NCBI GenBank assembly: GCA_002368865.1
Contig: DFDT01000223.1
Coordinates: 1-14,119, forward strand
Length of the DNA stretch: 14,119 bases
Source of the DNA: Lachnospiraceae bacterium UBA3821
GTDB taxonomy: Bacteria; Bacillota; Clostridia; Lachnospirales; Lachnospiraceae
Direction: 5' to 3'
Part shown: one piece after another, positions 7,032 to 14,119 of the stretch
How the letters are laid out: each line of letters begins with the position of its first letter
How positions within the stretch are numbered: position 1 is the stretch's first letter
Position numbers and translations under genes: made by a program
The notes under the pieces: model-generated
What the model was told of the DNA's origin: nothing
Seen by the model: the letters and a program-made list of their open reading frames with translations, nothing else
Databases searched by the model: none

Positions 7032-8455
7032 TCACCGTCCTTTCCCAACACCTCTTTATAGATTTCATGATACTTCTGCCGCATCTGCTCCACCTGATAA
7101 TATCGGCAGACTCTTGTATATCCCACTTGCCCCATCTGCTTCCGCAGCGTCTCGGAACCGGCCAGCGTTATCATGGCCTCTGCGATCTCCTGGGTATTCA
7201 TGATATGGGTCAGAATTCCCGCTGTACCCAGATCGTCCCCTTCCTCGCCGTAGATCAGTTCCCTGCAGTTGCCGACATCCGTCGAAATCACCGGCTTCCC
7301 GGCCGCATAGCTCTCCAGTATGGTCAGCGGTTGTCCCTCACTGATACTGGTCAATATGGTGAAATCCATCCGCCCCAGATATTCCCTCACCTGTATCCTG
7401 CCGGTAAAGATCACATCCGAGACCCCCAATGCCTCCACTACCTCAAAACACTCTCTGGCATACTCCTCGTCCTCATCCGTAGGACCCATGATAAAGAGCC
7501 GCAGATTGGGAACCTTTTCCTTTGCAAAGGCAAACGCACGGATCATCGTCTTCACATCTTTGATCGGCGCCACCCGAAGCACTGCGCCGATCTGAATGTA
7601 AGCCTGTTCCTCCGCGCTCTTTCCGACCAATCCCGCAAAATTTTTCACCACAATACCGTTGGGCGTCAGTCTGGTCTTCCGGGCAGGACATCCCAACTCA
7701 ATCTGCAGTTTCCTCGCATGTCCGTACAGCGCCGTCACGATATCGGCCTTGTCATACGCCAGTCTGGACATTTTCTTGAACTGTTCGATCCAGATATTTT
7801 TATAGATACCGCTCACCCAGGTTGCCTTCAGGATCTCTTCCTCGCGTTCTCTGGTGTAAATTCCGTGTTCTGAGATCAGAAGCCCTGCTCCATAAAGATA
7901 CTTTGCCATTCCTCCCAGCACGCCCGCATATCCCGTGGCCACGCAATGGTAAAGATCCGCTTTGGGTATTTTCGTATGTAGGATCAGAAACAACGGCAGA
8001 TATATGGACCGCATCGTCCAAAGGAAATCTGAAAACACCACCTGGGAATAATTTTTATCATAGCACTCCTCTACGATCCGGAAAAAATCCTCTCCCATCA
8101 GAATATCATCAATGGACAGATCCTCCTGGAACAGTGCAAAAAGAACCTCCCACTCTGTGTGCTCCCCCATGACCACACTGCGCATGGCATCATACTCCCG
8201 CTTATCCAGACGCCTTCCTTTTTTCCCCTGCCTGCGGGGATCTCTCCAATCCACATCCTCCAGATAGGCCTCGTAAACCGCAGTCACATTGTCCGGCAAT
8301 CGATATTGAAATCTGCCGCTCTGTGATCTGTCAGATATAATTGCAAGGATCTGGAAATCCACCGTGGGAAAGGCGTTGATCATACTGTTGATCCAGCCTG
8401 AAACACCACCCACCACATAGGGATAGCACCCCTCTGCCACAATGCATATTTTCAT
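7013..8455 (-). CDS. pelF: PelF-like GT4 glycosyltransferase, polymer-forming
   Basis: This 480-residue protein of standard PelF length opens with MKICIVAEGCYPYVVGGVSGW, the nearly invariant PelF N-terminus (glycine loop 16-20). SEHGIYTRERE (195-205) is a further PelF-type block. The C-terminal Rossmann half has LTPNGI (263-268), AVLRVAPIKD (291-300; Arg294 and Lys299 for the nucleotide diphosphate), and EGQPLTILE (373-381), the EX7E signature. In Pseudomonas PelF is a soluble enzyme that polymerises from a UDP-sugar and is recruited to the membrane by the PelD/E/G complex. The donor used here is not readable from sequence. The start lies three bases after the pelA-like stop, with GGGAG in the last codons of that gene. 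This is the safest assignment in the window. Confidence 0.95.
   Translation of the reverse strand: MKICIVAEGCYPYVVGGVSGWINSMINAFPTVDFQILAIISDRSQSGRFQYRLPDNVTAVYEAYLEDVDWRDPRRQGKKGRRLDKREYDAMRSVVMGEHTEWEVLFALFQEDLSIDDILMGEDFFRIVEECYDKNYSQVVFSDFLWTMRSIYLPLFLILHTKIPKADLYHCVATGYAGVLGGMAKYLYGAGLLISEHGIYTREREEEILKATWVSGIYKNIWIEQFKKMSRLAYDKADIVTALYGHARKLQIELGCPARKTRLTPNGIVVKNFAGLVGKSAEEQAYIQIGAVLRVAPIKDVKTMIRAFAFAKEKVPNLRLFIMGPTDEDEEYARECFEVVEALGVSDVIFTGRIQVREYLGRMDFTILTSISEGQPLTILESYAAGKPVISTDVGNCRELIYGEEGDDLGTAGILTHIMNTQEIAEAMITLAGSETLRKQMGQVGYTRVCRYYQVEQMRQKYHEIYKEVLGKDGEWKWLV
7038..7043 (-). promoter_or_regulatory. Ribosome binding site for the GTG start of pelG
   Basis: The coding strand reads AAAGGA, six bases, then GTG at 7031. 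Spacing to the alternative GTG at 7025 would be twelve bases, so the upstream GTG is preferred. The site lies inside the last codons of pelF. Confidence 0.55.
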
Positions 8456-8458
8456 CGC

Positions 8459-10306
8459 TTATCTCCCATGCCTTTCCAGCCCAAACGGACCTTCATAATG
8501 CAGAATTTCCTCTGAATCCTCCAGAACGATCTGTGCACTGGAGCCCTGTGCATGGATCAGCCAGGCATCCTGCTCCAGCTTCTGATAGGTGCCGTTCTCA
8601 ATGCTCTTAATCTGCTCATTGTGCGTCCGGAGCAAAAAATATCCTTCCCTTGCCCCATCCTTAAGATACAGGGATATCACATCACCATTCCGCATGCTCC
8701 TATAATCCAATGCCAGAAAAGTACGCACTCTTGCATCACTTTGGGACAATGTCGTCTGGTCATAGAGCGCCAGTTTGGACCAGCCTCCATAAAGATTACT
8801 GTACACCTTGTCAAAATAGTTCTCCCAGGAATCCTCCCTGCTTTTGGGCCAGAGAACGGGATGAAAATCCACCAGCATATTGGAATACCCCACAGAATCC
8901 ATGATTCCCCTGATCCGAAGTGCCTCCGGGAAAGAATACTCCTGCGCTTTGTGTGTGATCCCCTGCAGGGACACATCTGTTGTCAGATAGGACAACAACT
9001 CTCCGCCAGCCTCCGATTCAACCGCCATGGTATTCACCCCCGCCTGGGAAACAGCATCCCCCGCTTCCCGCAACGTCTGTGCCTCCGCCTGATCCAGGTA
9101 CGCTGCACGGAAATCGTACTTGCAGCCTGTCGCTTTATAAAAATCCAGGTCTGCCGCAAGCTTTTCAGCCAATGTCATATCTTCGCCATACCGCAGGGAT
9201 CTGCCAGCCTCCGCCCCCACCTCGTTGAGCTGCTGCAGATAAAAATCCACCTGTCCGCTCCTGATCAGCGGTTCGCCTGCAGACATATCCTGGCTCATAA
9301 AAAAACAGGTCGGCTTCAGATTAAATTTAGTGATCATGGAATAAATGGAAGGCCAAAATATATCCTGCTGAATAGACTGGGCATCCCTGCTGTACAGTCT
9401 GGTCACCGCCTCCTCATCCGCACCGGAAAAATCAGGAAAATCCACCAACAGCGTATTCTGTGCATTCACCACCGGATAGAGCACATAATCCGACATTTCA
9501 TACAGACAGATATCCAGGAATCCATAACCGGTCTCATCATCCATATAACTGCCATTCACCGCAAAAACCATGCCGCCCTGACTGCTGTTCCTCCAAAAGA
9601 TCCGGGGGAAATCATCCCCCTGATAGATCCTTTCGTTTACCAATCCCATCATGTATGTTTTGGATCCCGCACCTGTCACATACCAGGGCATCCGGAACAT
9701 GGCAGCCTCCGACGTGTCCTCCGATGTGTCCCCCGATGCCTTCCAGCAGACTGCCTCTCCGCCCAACAGATATCCCTCAAAAAGTCGCACACCGTCTACC
9801 TTGACACTGTCCTTGGGAATATCTGAAATTCCAAGGATTTCCTGAAGTTTCTGATTTTCCTTTATGGCTTTCACATCCGGCAATGTGGCAAACAGGATCG
9901 GCACCCCTGCCCGCAGATAAGAATCCACATGTGGAAGATAATTCGAGACATCCACTGTGGCACCGTCGATCACCACCATTGTGGGGATATCGCTTACGCT
10001 GGAATAACGATCCAGAGCCTGCTCTCTGGATACCTTATATTTCTTGTAAGCGCACCACTGCGTCACCACCTGCGCTCTCTCACTTTCTTTTCCCCCCACA
10101 AAGAGCAGGTTCGGCACAGCTCCTTTGCGCAACCCTTCCAACCTGGCCTCGGTCCATGCGCTATCCGCAGACATACGCAGATCGGAAGCATATTCATTGT
10201 CACTGTAATAATTCCAGTTTTCCCGCATGATCTGGGCAGACTGAAACAAAAGCAAAAGAATTGCCATCATCAAAAAGATGACAAAAAATTTTCTTTTGGA
10301 AACCAT
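8459..10306 (-). CDS. pelA: PelA-like membrane-anchored protein (DUF2194 plus deacetylase-type domain), deacetylase centre degenerate
   Basis: This 615-residue protein starts with a basic N-terminus and one membrane anchor (about 7-23), placing the rest outside the cell. Residues about 60-285 form an alpha/beta region fitting the DUF2194 part of PelA-type proteins. LLVDFPDFSG (286-294) marks the start of a carbohydrate-esterase-like barrel (about 285-480). MLVDFHPVLW (477-486) leads to a C-terminal region with beta strands. Pseudomonas PelA has an extra N-terminal hydrolase domain; that part is missing here, as in known Gram-positive Pel loci. The metal-binding HxxxH expected after the first Asp motif is replaced by RSLRY (369-373), and there is no histidine anywhere from residue 289 to 451, so deacetylation looks impossible. 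A short 12-base tandem duplication codes for DTSEDTSE (193-200). The gene starts 11 bases after pelE with GGAG just upstream. Homology is inferred from order, motifs and architecture. Confidence 0.8.
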   Translation of the reverse strand: MVSKRKFFVIFLMMAILLLLFQSAQIMRENWNYYSDNEYASDLRMSADSAWTEARLEGLRKGAVPNLLFVGGKESERAQVVTQWCAYKKYKVSREQALDRYSSVSDIPTMVVIDGATVDVSNYLPHVDSYLRAGVPILFATLPDVKAIKENQKLQEILGISDIPKDSVKVDGVRLFEGYLLGGEAVCWKASGDTSEDTSEAAMFRMPWYVTGAGSKTYMMGLVNERIYQGDDFPRIFWRNSSQGGMVFAVNGSYMDDETGYGFLDICLYEMSDYVLYPVVNAQNTLLVDFPDFSGADEEAVTRLYSRDAQSIQQDIFWPSIYSMITKFNLKPTCFFMSQDMSAGEPLIRSGQVDFYLQQLNEVGAEAGRSLRYGEDMTLAEKLAADLDFYKATGCKYDFRAAYLDQAEAQTLREAGDAVSQAGVNTMAVESEAGGELLSYLTTDVSLQGITHKAQEYSFPEALRIRGIMDSVGYSNMLVDFHPVLWPKSREDSWENYFDKVYSNLYGGWSKLALYDQTTLSQSDARVRTFLALDYRSMRNGDVISLYLKDGAREGYFLLRTHNEQIKSIENGTYQKLEQDAWLIHAQGSSAQIVLEDSEEILHYEGPFGLERHGR

Positions 10307-10317
10307 GTTTCTCCTCT

Positions 10318-11232
10318 CTACCGGAATACCCGCAGAAGCTCCAACGTCTCTTTATCCACCACTACCGGAGATTTCTTCAATGCTTCCACTGTTCCAAAAA
10401 AATGTTCTTTCTCGCCTGTCGCAAAATAAAGCTTCAAACGACAGGTGTAAGTGGCAAGACTTTCCGGGAACTGTGTCCCCGCCCTGTCGCACCATTTTCT
10501 GCACGCCTCATAATCCTGTATCTCAAGAAGCCGCATGCTGACCGCCTCGTACTGGACACTGGTCATCTGCTCCCTGATATTCCCATAACATTTCTCCGCG
10601 ATTTCATCCATTACATGAACATAGTTTATCTGCTCCATCTCCGTAAAAACTTTCTGGCGCAGCACCTGATCCATATATTCCAAGGTTGGTTCCGCGTACA
10701 GGGACAAAAATTGGGCCAGGTCTTCTCCGCCCTCGTTGATCTGCCTGCGGAAACGCTCCACCTTGATCCGGAACTCGTTCAATGCATCCTGCAGCACAGA
10801 GGCCGCATAATGCGCCGTCTCGCTGTCCTCACTGTTCAGGGCAAGCGAAATGGCCGAGAGAAAACTCTGGATATCTCCCCGGACCACATTCATCATCAAT
10901 GTCCGCAGCTCCGTATCATTTGTAATCTCTATGGCTTCCTCCAGAGAGACGAGATTGCTCTCCCTCTCTTCCTCCGCGCGGACATTGGACTTCATCTTAT
11001 CCTTGCTGAAGATAACATCCTCCAGATCCACCGGTTCGGAAAAGAAAAACCTGTAAAACAGATATGCCAGCAGATAAAACAGGGGACCTACCACCGGGCA
11101 CAACACCATAACGATAAAATGGGTCAGGTAATTTTTATTTTTGCGGTAAAAAATTTGAAACAGCAGGCATAGCACGGAAATGATCAGATTGCCTGCCAGT
11201 ATGATGCAAACGAGCATGAATCTGTCCGTCAT
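10318..11232 (-). CDS. pelE: PelE-like membrane scaffold protein
   Basis: This 304-residue protein has two N-terminal membrane helices (about 5-29 and 37-63) separated by a short basic loop, RKNKNY. The rest is a long cytoplasmic region that is almost wholly helical: an acidic stretch (67-105), helices with TPR-like spacing at about 106-165, and further paired helices to the end, including YEACRKWCDRAGTQFPESLA (241-260), which reads like a TPR unit. PelE proteins have this plan and link PelD to the synthase complex. The ATG at 11232 overlaps the pelD-like stop in ATGA, implying coupled translation and probably equal amounts of the two proteins. Sequence identity of PelE proteins is always low, so the call rests on architecture and on position between pelD and pelA. 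Confidence 0.8.
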   Translation of the reverse strand: MTDRFMLVCIILAGNLIISVLCLLFQIFYRKNKNYLTHFIVMVLCPVVGPLFYLLAYLFYRFFFSEPVDLEDVIFSKDKMKSNVRAEEERESNLVSLEEAIEITNDTELRTLMMNVVRGDIQSFLSAISLALNSEDSETAHYAASVLQDALNEFRIKVERFRRQINEGGEDLAQFLSLYAEPTLEYMDQVLRQKVFTEMEQINYVHVMDEIAEKCYGNIREQMTSVQYEAVSMRLLEIQDYEACRKWCDRAGTQFPESLATYTCRLKLYFATGEKEHFFGTVEALKKSPVVVDKETLELLRVFR

Positions 11233-13412
11233 TCTTCACTGTCCTCCAAAATCCTGCAGCCCAGCCCGATCTCCTCAATACGCTTGATCACAACTTCCGC
11301 ATCCTTGCGATTTGTATTGGACAGCAACACTCCCAGCTTTCCGCTCTCCAATATTCCCACATAGTCATGCATTCGTAGTTTTGAAGCGATCCGGTCGCTG
11401 ATCCCCTTTACATCCGCCGGTGTATCATACAGAATTTCAAGCACCATACAGTCCGTAAGGCCTTTCTTTTCCGCGCCCATATAGGCCTGGACCAATCCCA
11501 TAAAGGCCTCCTTGTCCAACATCCGGCTGCCGTCCACATATCTTTCCTCCTCCAATGCGACCAGATATCTGTTTGCTCTCGACACAGCGGAACGGATCAG
11601 CGCGCTGATCACGACCAGCTGATTTGCCGTTCCCAGGGTCATACTCTCCCAAGGAAGTGACCAGATCATGATAATGGTCTGGATATGATCCAGCTCGTCA
11701 TAGACCGCATTAGACATCAACGGCAATTTTTCATCCAACTGTCTGTTGATAAATACTTTGTGATTTTCAAGAGCTTCATACAGCGGGCCAAATTCCCTGT
11801 AACGGATGGAATTTCCCAATACCCTTGCCTTTGTGGAGGTGGAGGAAAACAATCTCGCATAGGAATCGCCCGATACCGTATAAATGGCCACATCCTCGCT
11901 CTTCATCAGCTGTGCGATGGTTTCCGCTGCATAGAAGAGCACCTCCTCCGGGCTGTACTGATCCAATCCTGCGGTGATACTGTATATTTTCCCCACGCTG
12001 TCGCTCTGATTGACGATCTGGGTCTCCAAAGCATCCTTGACCCGCACATTACTGTCATTGATGTCTTTGATATCCTGCAGCTGCATAGACAGATAATCCC
12101 GCTCTGTCTTCTGCTCCCGCTTCAGCTTGGTGATATTATCCCGCATATATCCCACCACCAATCCGATGATGAATAACTGGGCGATCCACACATAGGTGGT
12201 GCTGTCGATCATCACTTCAAAACCGGAGCGCTCCGTCATCTGCTGGGCAATGTATCCCACGACAGACAGCGTCGCCGCAAAGGTCGCCTGCTGCTGTCCG
12301 TAAACCACCGCAAAGATCAGCACATAGATCAGATACAGATCCAGCCTTGCAAAATATCGACTGTTCGCCGCCCATTGATTCAGGCCGCAGCAGATCACAA
12401 AACAGATCAGATTCTCAAAAAAAGGGATCAATACCTTCCAGATTCCCCCGGCCTTATCCAAGATCCGTTCCGTGAGAGATTTCTTTTTCTCCTCTCCGTA
12501 CAGGAAAACCCGGCGGTACCTTTTCATGTGTTCCACCTGCTTGCGGATGACCTTAGCCGGTTCACACAGGAAATTCCCGCCGAATTCCGCCCGATACCGC
12601 TCCCCGGCCAAAATGCACCGATGTTCGGTTCTGCGCTCCGGCACGATCTCCACATTGTATCCGAGATCCATCTGGATCATTTTCGCCAGCTCCTGCTCCG
12701 TCATCTCCTCGCCGGAGGAAATATGGTACAGATGATAGGCATGTTCTTTGGCAGTGGCGATCCGATAGAGCAGTTCAACGGCGTCCGACACATACAAAAG
12801 TGAGAAAATATGAGCGGCATCCACCGTGATCGTGTAGTGATACAACGCTTCCACGATCATACGGCTGCACAGATCTCCTGCATCCTCCGCCGATTCCGGA
12901 ATACCGAAGACATGATCCAATCTGAGGATCATAATATCTTTTCCGCAGGTTCTCCGGTAGTTTTCACACATTTCTTCCGCCTGGCTCAGGACCATACTCT
13001 TATAGCCGACGGGGCCCGCTTCTGTGTCTTCCGTGATGGGATTTTCATAGTTTCCTCCAAATACCGCCTGGGAAGAGAGATACACAAACCGTCCGCTTCC
13101 CGCCATCACGTAGGACATCAGGATATTCATCGTCCGGGAAGAATAATTGACAGCCTCCTCCTCTTCCTTTCTCCAATTGAAATTGGTATCGTAGGCTCCC
13201 ATATAAATGGTCAGATCCGGATGAATACTCTCAAATATCTCATTCAGGCTGCTGCTGTCATATCCAAAATGATACTTCTCAAACACCCTTTGATAAGGAC
13301 GGTCATCATATTTGGAACCCGTTAAGAGATACACCCGGTGTCCTTCTTTATTCAATTTCACGATCAGATTATTGATAAAGCAGCCGCTGCCGCCGATCAA
13401 CAGTATGTTCAT
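11229..13412 (-). CDS. pelD: PelD-like c-di-GMP receptor with N-terminal SDR/epimerase-like domain
   Basis: This 727-residue fusion begins with residues 1-300, an extended SDR (NAD-dependent epimerase-like) domain: GGSGCFINNL (7-16) at the nucleotide loop, YLSSQAVFGG (111-120), and Tyr137 where the YxxxK catalytic pair should be. Residue 141 is Val rather than Lys. Four membrane helices follow at about 326-345, 357-372, 375-391 and 406-422, as in PelD. A coiled coil (about 425-475) leads to a GAF domain (about 483-615). A degenerate GGDEF domain (about 625-722) lacks the catalytic motif (ESGKLG in its place) but keeps RMHD (680-683) at the inhibitory-site position. In Pseudomonas PelD that RxxD site binds c-di-GMP and switches on Pel synthesis. 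The start overlaps the PqqD-like gene in ATGA. The protein is probably the regulatory core of the synthase; the SDR part may act in binding or regulation and not as an enzyme (inference). Confidence 0.88.
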   Translation of the reverse strand: MNILLIGGSGCFINNLIVKLNKEGHRVYLLTGSKYDDRPYQRVFEKYHFGYDSSSLNEIFESIHPDLTIYMGAYDTNFNWRKEEEEAVNYSSRTMNILMSYVMAGSGRFVYLSSQAVFGGNYENPITEDTEAGPVGYKSMVLSQAEEMCENYRRTCGKDIMILRLDHVFGIPESAEDAGDLCSRMIVEALYHYTITVDAAHIFSLLYVSDAVELLYRIATAKEHAYHLYHISSGEEMTEQELAKMIQMDLGYNVEIVPERRTEHRCILAGERYRAEFGGNFLCEPAKVIRKQVEHMKRYRRVFLYGEEKKKSLTERILDKAGGIWKVLIPFFENLICFVICCGLNQWAANSRYFARLDLYLIYVLIFAVVYGQQQATFAATLSVVGYIAQQMTERSGFEVMIDSTTYVWIAQLFIIGLVVGYMRDNITKLKREQKTERDYLSMQLQDIKDINDSNVRVKDALETQIVNQSDSVGKIYSITAGLDQYSPEEVLFYAAETIAQLMKSEDVAIYTVSGDSYARLFSSTSTKARVLGNSIRYREFGPLYEALENHKVFINRQLDEKLPLMSNAVYDELDHIQTIIMIWSLPWESMTLGTANQLVVISALIRSAVSRANRYLVALEEERYVDGSRMLDKEAFMGLVQAYMGAEKKGLTDCMVLEILYDTPADVKGISDRIASKLRMHDYVGILESGKLGVLLSNTNRKDAEVVIKRIEEIGLGCRILEDSEE

Positions 13413-13708
13413 AAAACGCTTACACCTTTCTCTCCAACGATCCGCATGTCATGATCTTCGAGTAATTTCAGAAATTGCGCTACATCTCTCCGAATCAGAC
13501 TGCAGCTCCCCTCATCCTGCGCGTCATACACCCGGCAAAGTTCCTGTACAATCTGTTCCATCTGTAATCCTTGTCCAGCCATCTTTATAATATCAGCTCC
13601 CATGCGGTTCAACTGGAGCGGCGGTCTGTATACCTCCCCTGTCCGCGGAATGCGAAACAGCCAATATGCACCTGCCGCATACCGCAGGGTATACTTTCTT
13701 TCTTCCAT
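13409..13708 (-). CDS. PqqD-like small winged-helix (RiPP recognition element-type) protein
   Basis: This 99-residue protein starts at the ATG at 13708, with AGAGGA six bases upstream. A short beta-rich N-terminus (5-30) is followed by LNRMGADIIKMAGQGLQMEQ (33-52), then IVQELCRVYD (53-62) and DVAQFLKLLEDHDM (75-88). The order (Leu-Asn at the first helix, a glycine turn, IVxxL..xYD, DVxxFL..L) is that of PqqD-family domains, which bind peptides in RiPP pathways. There is no radical SAM enzyme, precursor peptide or protease in the window. Its place as first gene of a Pel-type operon, coupled to pelD by an ATGA overlap, suggests an adaptor or regulatory partner of the synthase (inference). Confidence 0.75.
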   Translation of the reverse strand: MEERKYTLRYAAGAYWLFRIPRTGEVYRPPLQLNRMGADIIKMAGQGLQMEQIVQELCRVYDAQDEGSCSLIRRDVAQFLKLLEDHDMRIVGEKGVSVL

Positions 13709-13714
13709 AGCAAA

Positions 13715-13720
13715 TCCTCT
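13715..13720 (-). promoter_or_regulatory. Ribosome binding site of the first operon gene
   Basis: The coding strand reads AGAGGA six bases before the ATG at 13708. This supports the short 99-residue start of the PqqD-like gene. Confidence 0.7.
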
Positions 13721-13739
13721 GTTGTGCGCATAATACCCC

Positions 13740-13756
13740 TATCTTAATTAAAGATA
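13740..13756. promoter_or_regulatory. Inverted repeat overlapping the -10 box, candidate operator
   Basis: The plus strand reads TATCTT, AATTA, AAGATA: two perfect 6-base arms around a 5-base spacer. One arm is the -10 hexamer itself, and the site covers the expected transcription start. A dimeric repressor bound here would block RNA polymerase. The site is AT-rich and short, so chance is possible. Confidence 0.4.
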
Positions 13757-13779
13757 ACCTATTTCACAGTAAATTTCAA
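13751..13779 (-). promoter_or_regulatory. Probable sigma-A promoter of the exopolysaccharide operon
   Basis: On the minus strand TTGAAA (13774-13779) and TATCTT (13751-13756) are separated by exactly 17 bases in an AT-rich stretch. Transcription would begin near 13743-13746, giving a leader of only about 35-40 bases before the first ATG. It is the only good promoter I see, and the genes downstream are so closely packed that it could serve all eleven. Confidence 0.7.
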
Positions 13780-13805
13780 TCTTTTGTTTCCTGTGGAGGC
13801 AACAC

Positions 13806-13851
13806 GTAAAAAGCCGTGAATCCATTTCTTTTATTGAAACGATTCACGGCT
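13806..13851 (-). terminator. Intrinsic terminator after the fibronectin-type-III-like gene
   Basis: Arms at 13812-13822 and 13841-13851 are perfect 11-base complements, with a further partial pairing (TTTC/GAAA) in the 18-base loop. On the minus strand the hairpin is followed by a run of five T. It lies 14 bases beyond the stop of the upstream gene and separates it from the exopolysaccharide operon. There is no T run on the other side, so it is probably one-directional. Confidence 0.85.
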
Positions 13852-13865
13852 ATGACTTATCTGCA

Positions 13866-14119
13866 TTATTTTGAAGGAACAGCCTTTAACACCACTGTAT
13901 TGCTATCCTCATTCTGCTGTTTGGAATCATCTCTCGCCCGGATCACAAAATAATAAGGCTTCCCTGCTTCCAATCCTTCCACCGTTGCCTGGTACGGATA
14001 AATATCCGGTCCCACGCCATTGACATAACCGTCACCGACCTCCGGCGTCAACACACAGGTCTGTGCGTTTTTCAATTCCGGATCTCCTTCAAAATCAAAG
14101 GGTTCCTGCTGATAATACA
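13866..14119 (-). CDS. C-terminal part of a fibronectin type III-like domain protein (5' end beyond window)
   Basis: The frame is open from the window edge to the TAA at 13866; 84 codons are visible, the first two bases of the window end belonging to a further codon. No convincing start is inside, so the gene begins beyond the right edge. The final part, VEGLEAGKPYYFVIRARD, then DSNTVVLKAVPSK at the very end, fits the last strands of a fibronectin type III domain (GL..G..YYF.IRA.D and SN.V). Such domains occur in extracellular carbohydrate-active or surface proteins of Gram-positive bacteria. A terminator follows, so it is not in the same transcript as the operon. Its full function cannot be told. 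Confidence 0.65.
   Translation of the reverse strand, partial: YYQQEPFDFEGDPELKNAQTCVLTPEVGDGYVNGVGPDIYPYQATVEGLEAGKPYYFVIRARDDSKQQNEDSNTVVLKAVPSK

Noticed and set aside
8552..9826. Plus-strand frame of 424 codons opposite the PelA-like gene
   Set aside because: It is the antisense shadow of a well-supported gene, with no recognisable domain, no start signal and typical antisense His/Ile/Arg-rich composition.
13709..13750. Possible c-di-GMP riboswitch in the operon leader
   Set aside because: The leader from the predicted start site to the ATG is only about 35-40 bases, too short for a known c-di-GMP riboswitch, and no aptamer-like pairing is visible.
13806..13851. Hairpin as an operator or recombination site
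   Set aside because: A perfect GC-containing stem followed by a T run just after a stop codon is fully explained as an intrinsic terminator. I saw no integrase, transposase or tRNA nearby.

Overview
The window looks like part of the chromosome of a Gram-positive, mid-GC Clostridia-type bacterium. A gut Lachnospiraceae-like organism is my best guess, made without any search. Supporting points are strong GGAGG-type ribosome binding sites, no outer-membrane export genes, and a sigma-A-like promoter. Every gene I can support lies on the minus strand, so the transcript reads from right to left. Nothing on the plus strand looks like a real gene.

Right end (13866-14119): the C-terminal end of a fibronectin-type-III-like protein, closed by an intrinsic terminator (13806-13851). 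A 157-base intergenic region follows. It holds a good promoter (TTGAAA, 17 bases, TATCTT) with an inverted repeat overlapping its -10 box. From there one tightly packed operon of eleven genes runs to the left edge, with overlaps or gaps of 11 bases or less.

First half of the operon (5568-13708): a PqqD-like small protein and then a Pel-type exopolysaccharide core. It contains a PelD-like c-di-GMP receptor fused to an N-terminal SDR/epimerase-like domain, a PelE-like scaffold, a PelA-like (DUF2194/deacetylase-type) membrane-anchored protein, the PelF glycosyltransferase and the PelG flippase-like transporter. PelB, PelC and the PelA hydrolase domain are not present, as expected for a one-membrane cell.

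Second half (1-5571): five accessory genes translationally linked to the core. They are a DUF2304-like membrane protein, a GT4 glycosyltransferase, a DPM1-like GT2, a DUF4874/DUF4832-type putative glycosidase-like protein, and a large polytopic GT-C-like membrane protein running off the left edge. The GT-C-like protein carries a variable hexapeptide repeat.

Working model (inference): c-di-GMP binding to the PelD-like protein activates PelF/PelG to make and export a polysaccharide, and the downstream enzymes build or transfer a lipid-linked sugar that decorates or anchors it. The two most striking features are an apparently dead deacetylase centre in the PelA-like protein (no histidine where the metal-binding HxxxH should be) and an apparently dead SDR centre in the PelD fusion (catalytic Lys and a glycine of the nucleotide loop missing). 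Together they point to a Pel-like machine making a chemically different polymer.
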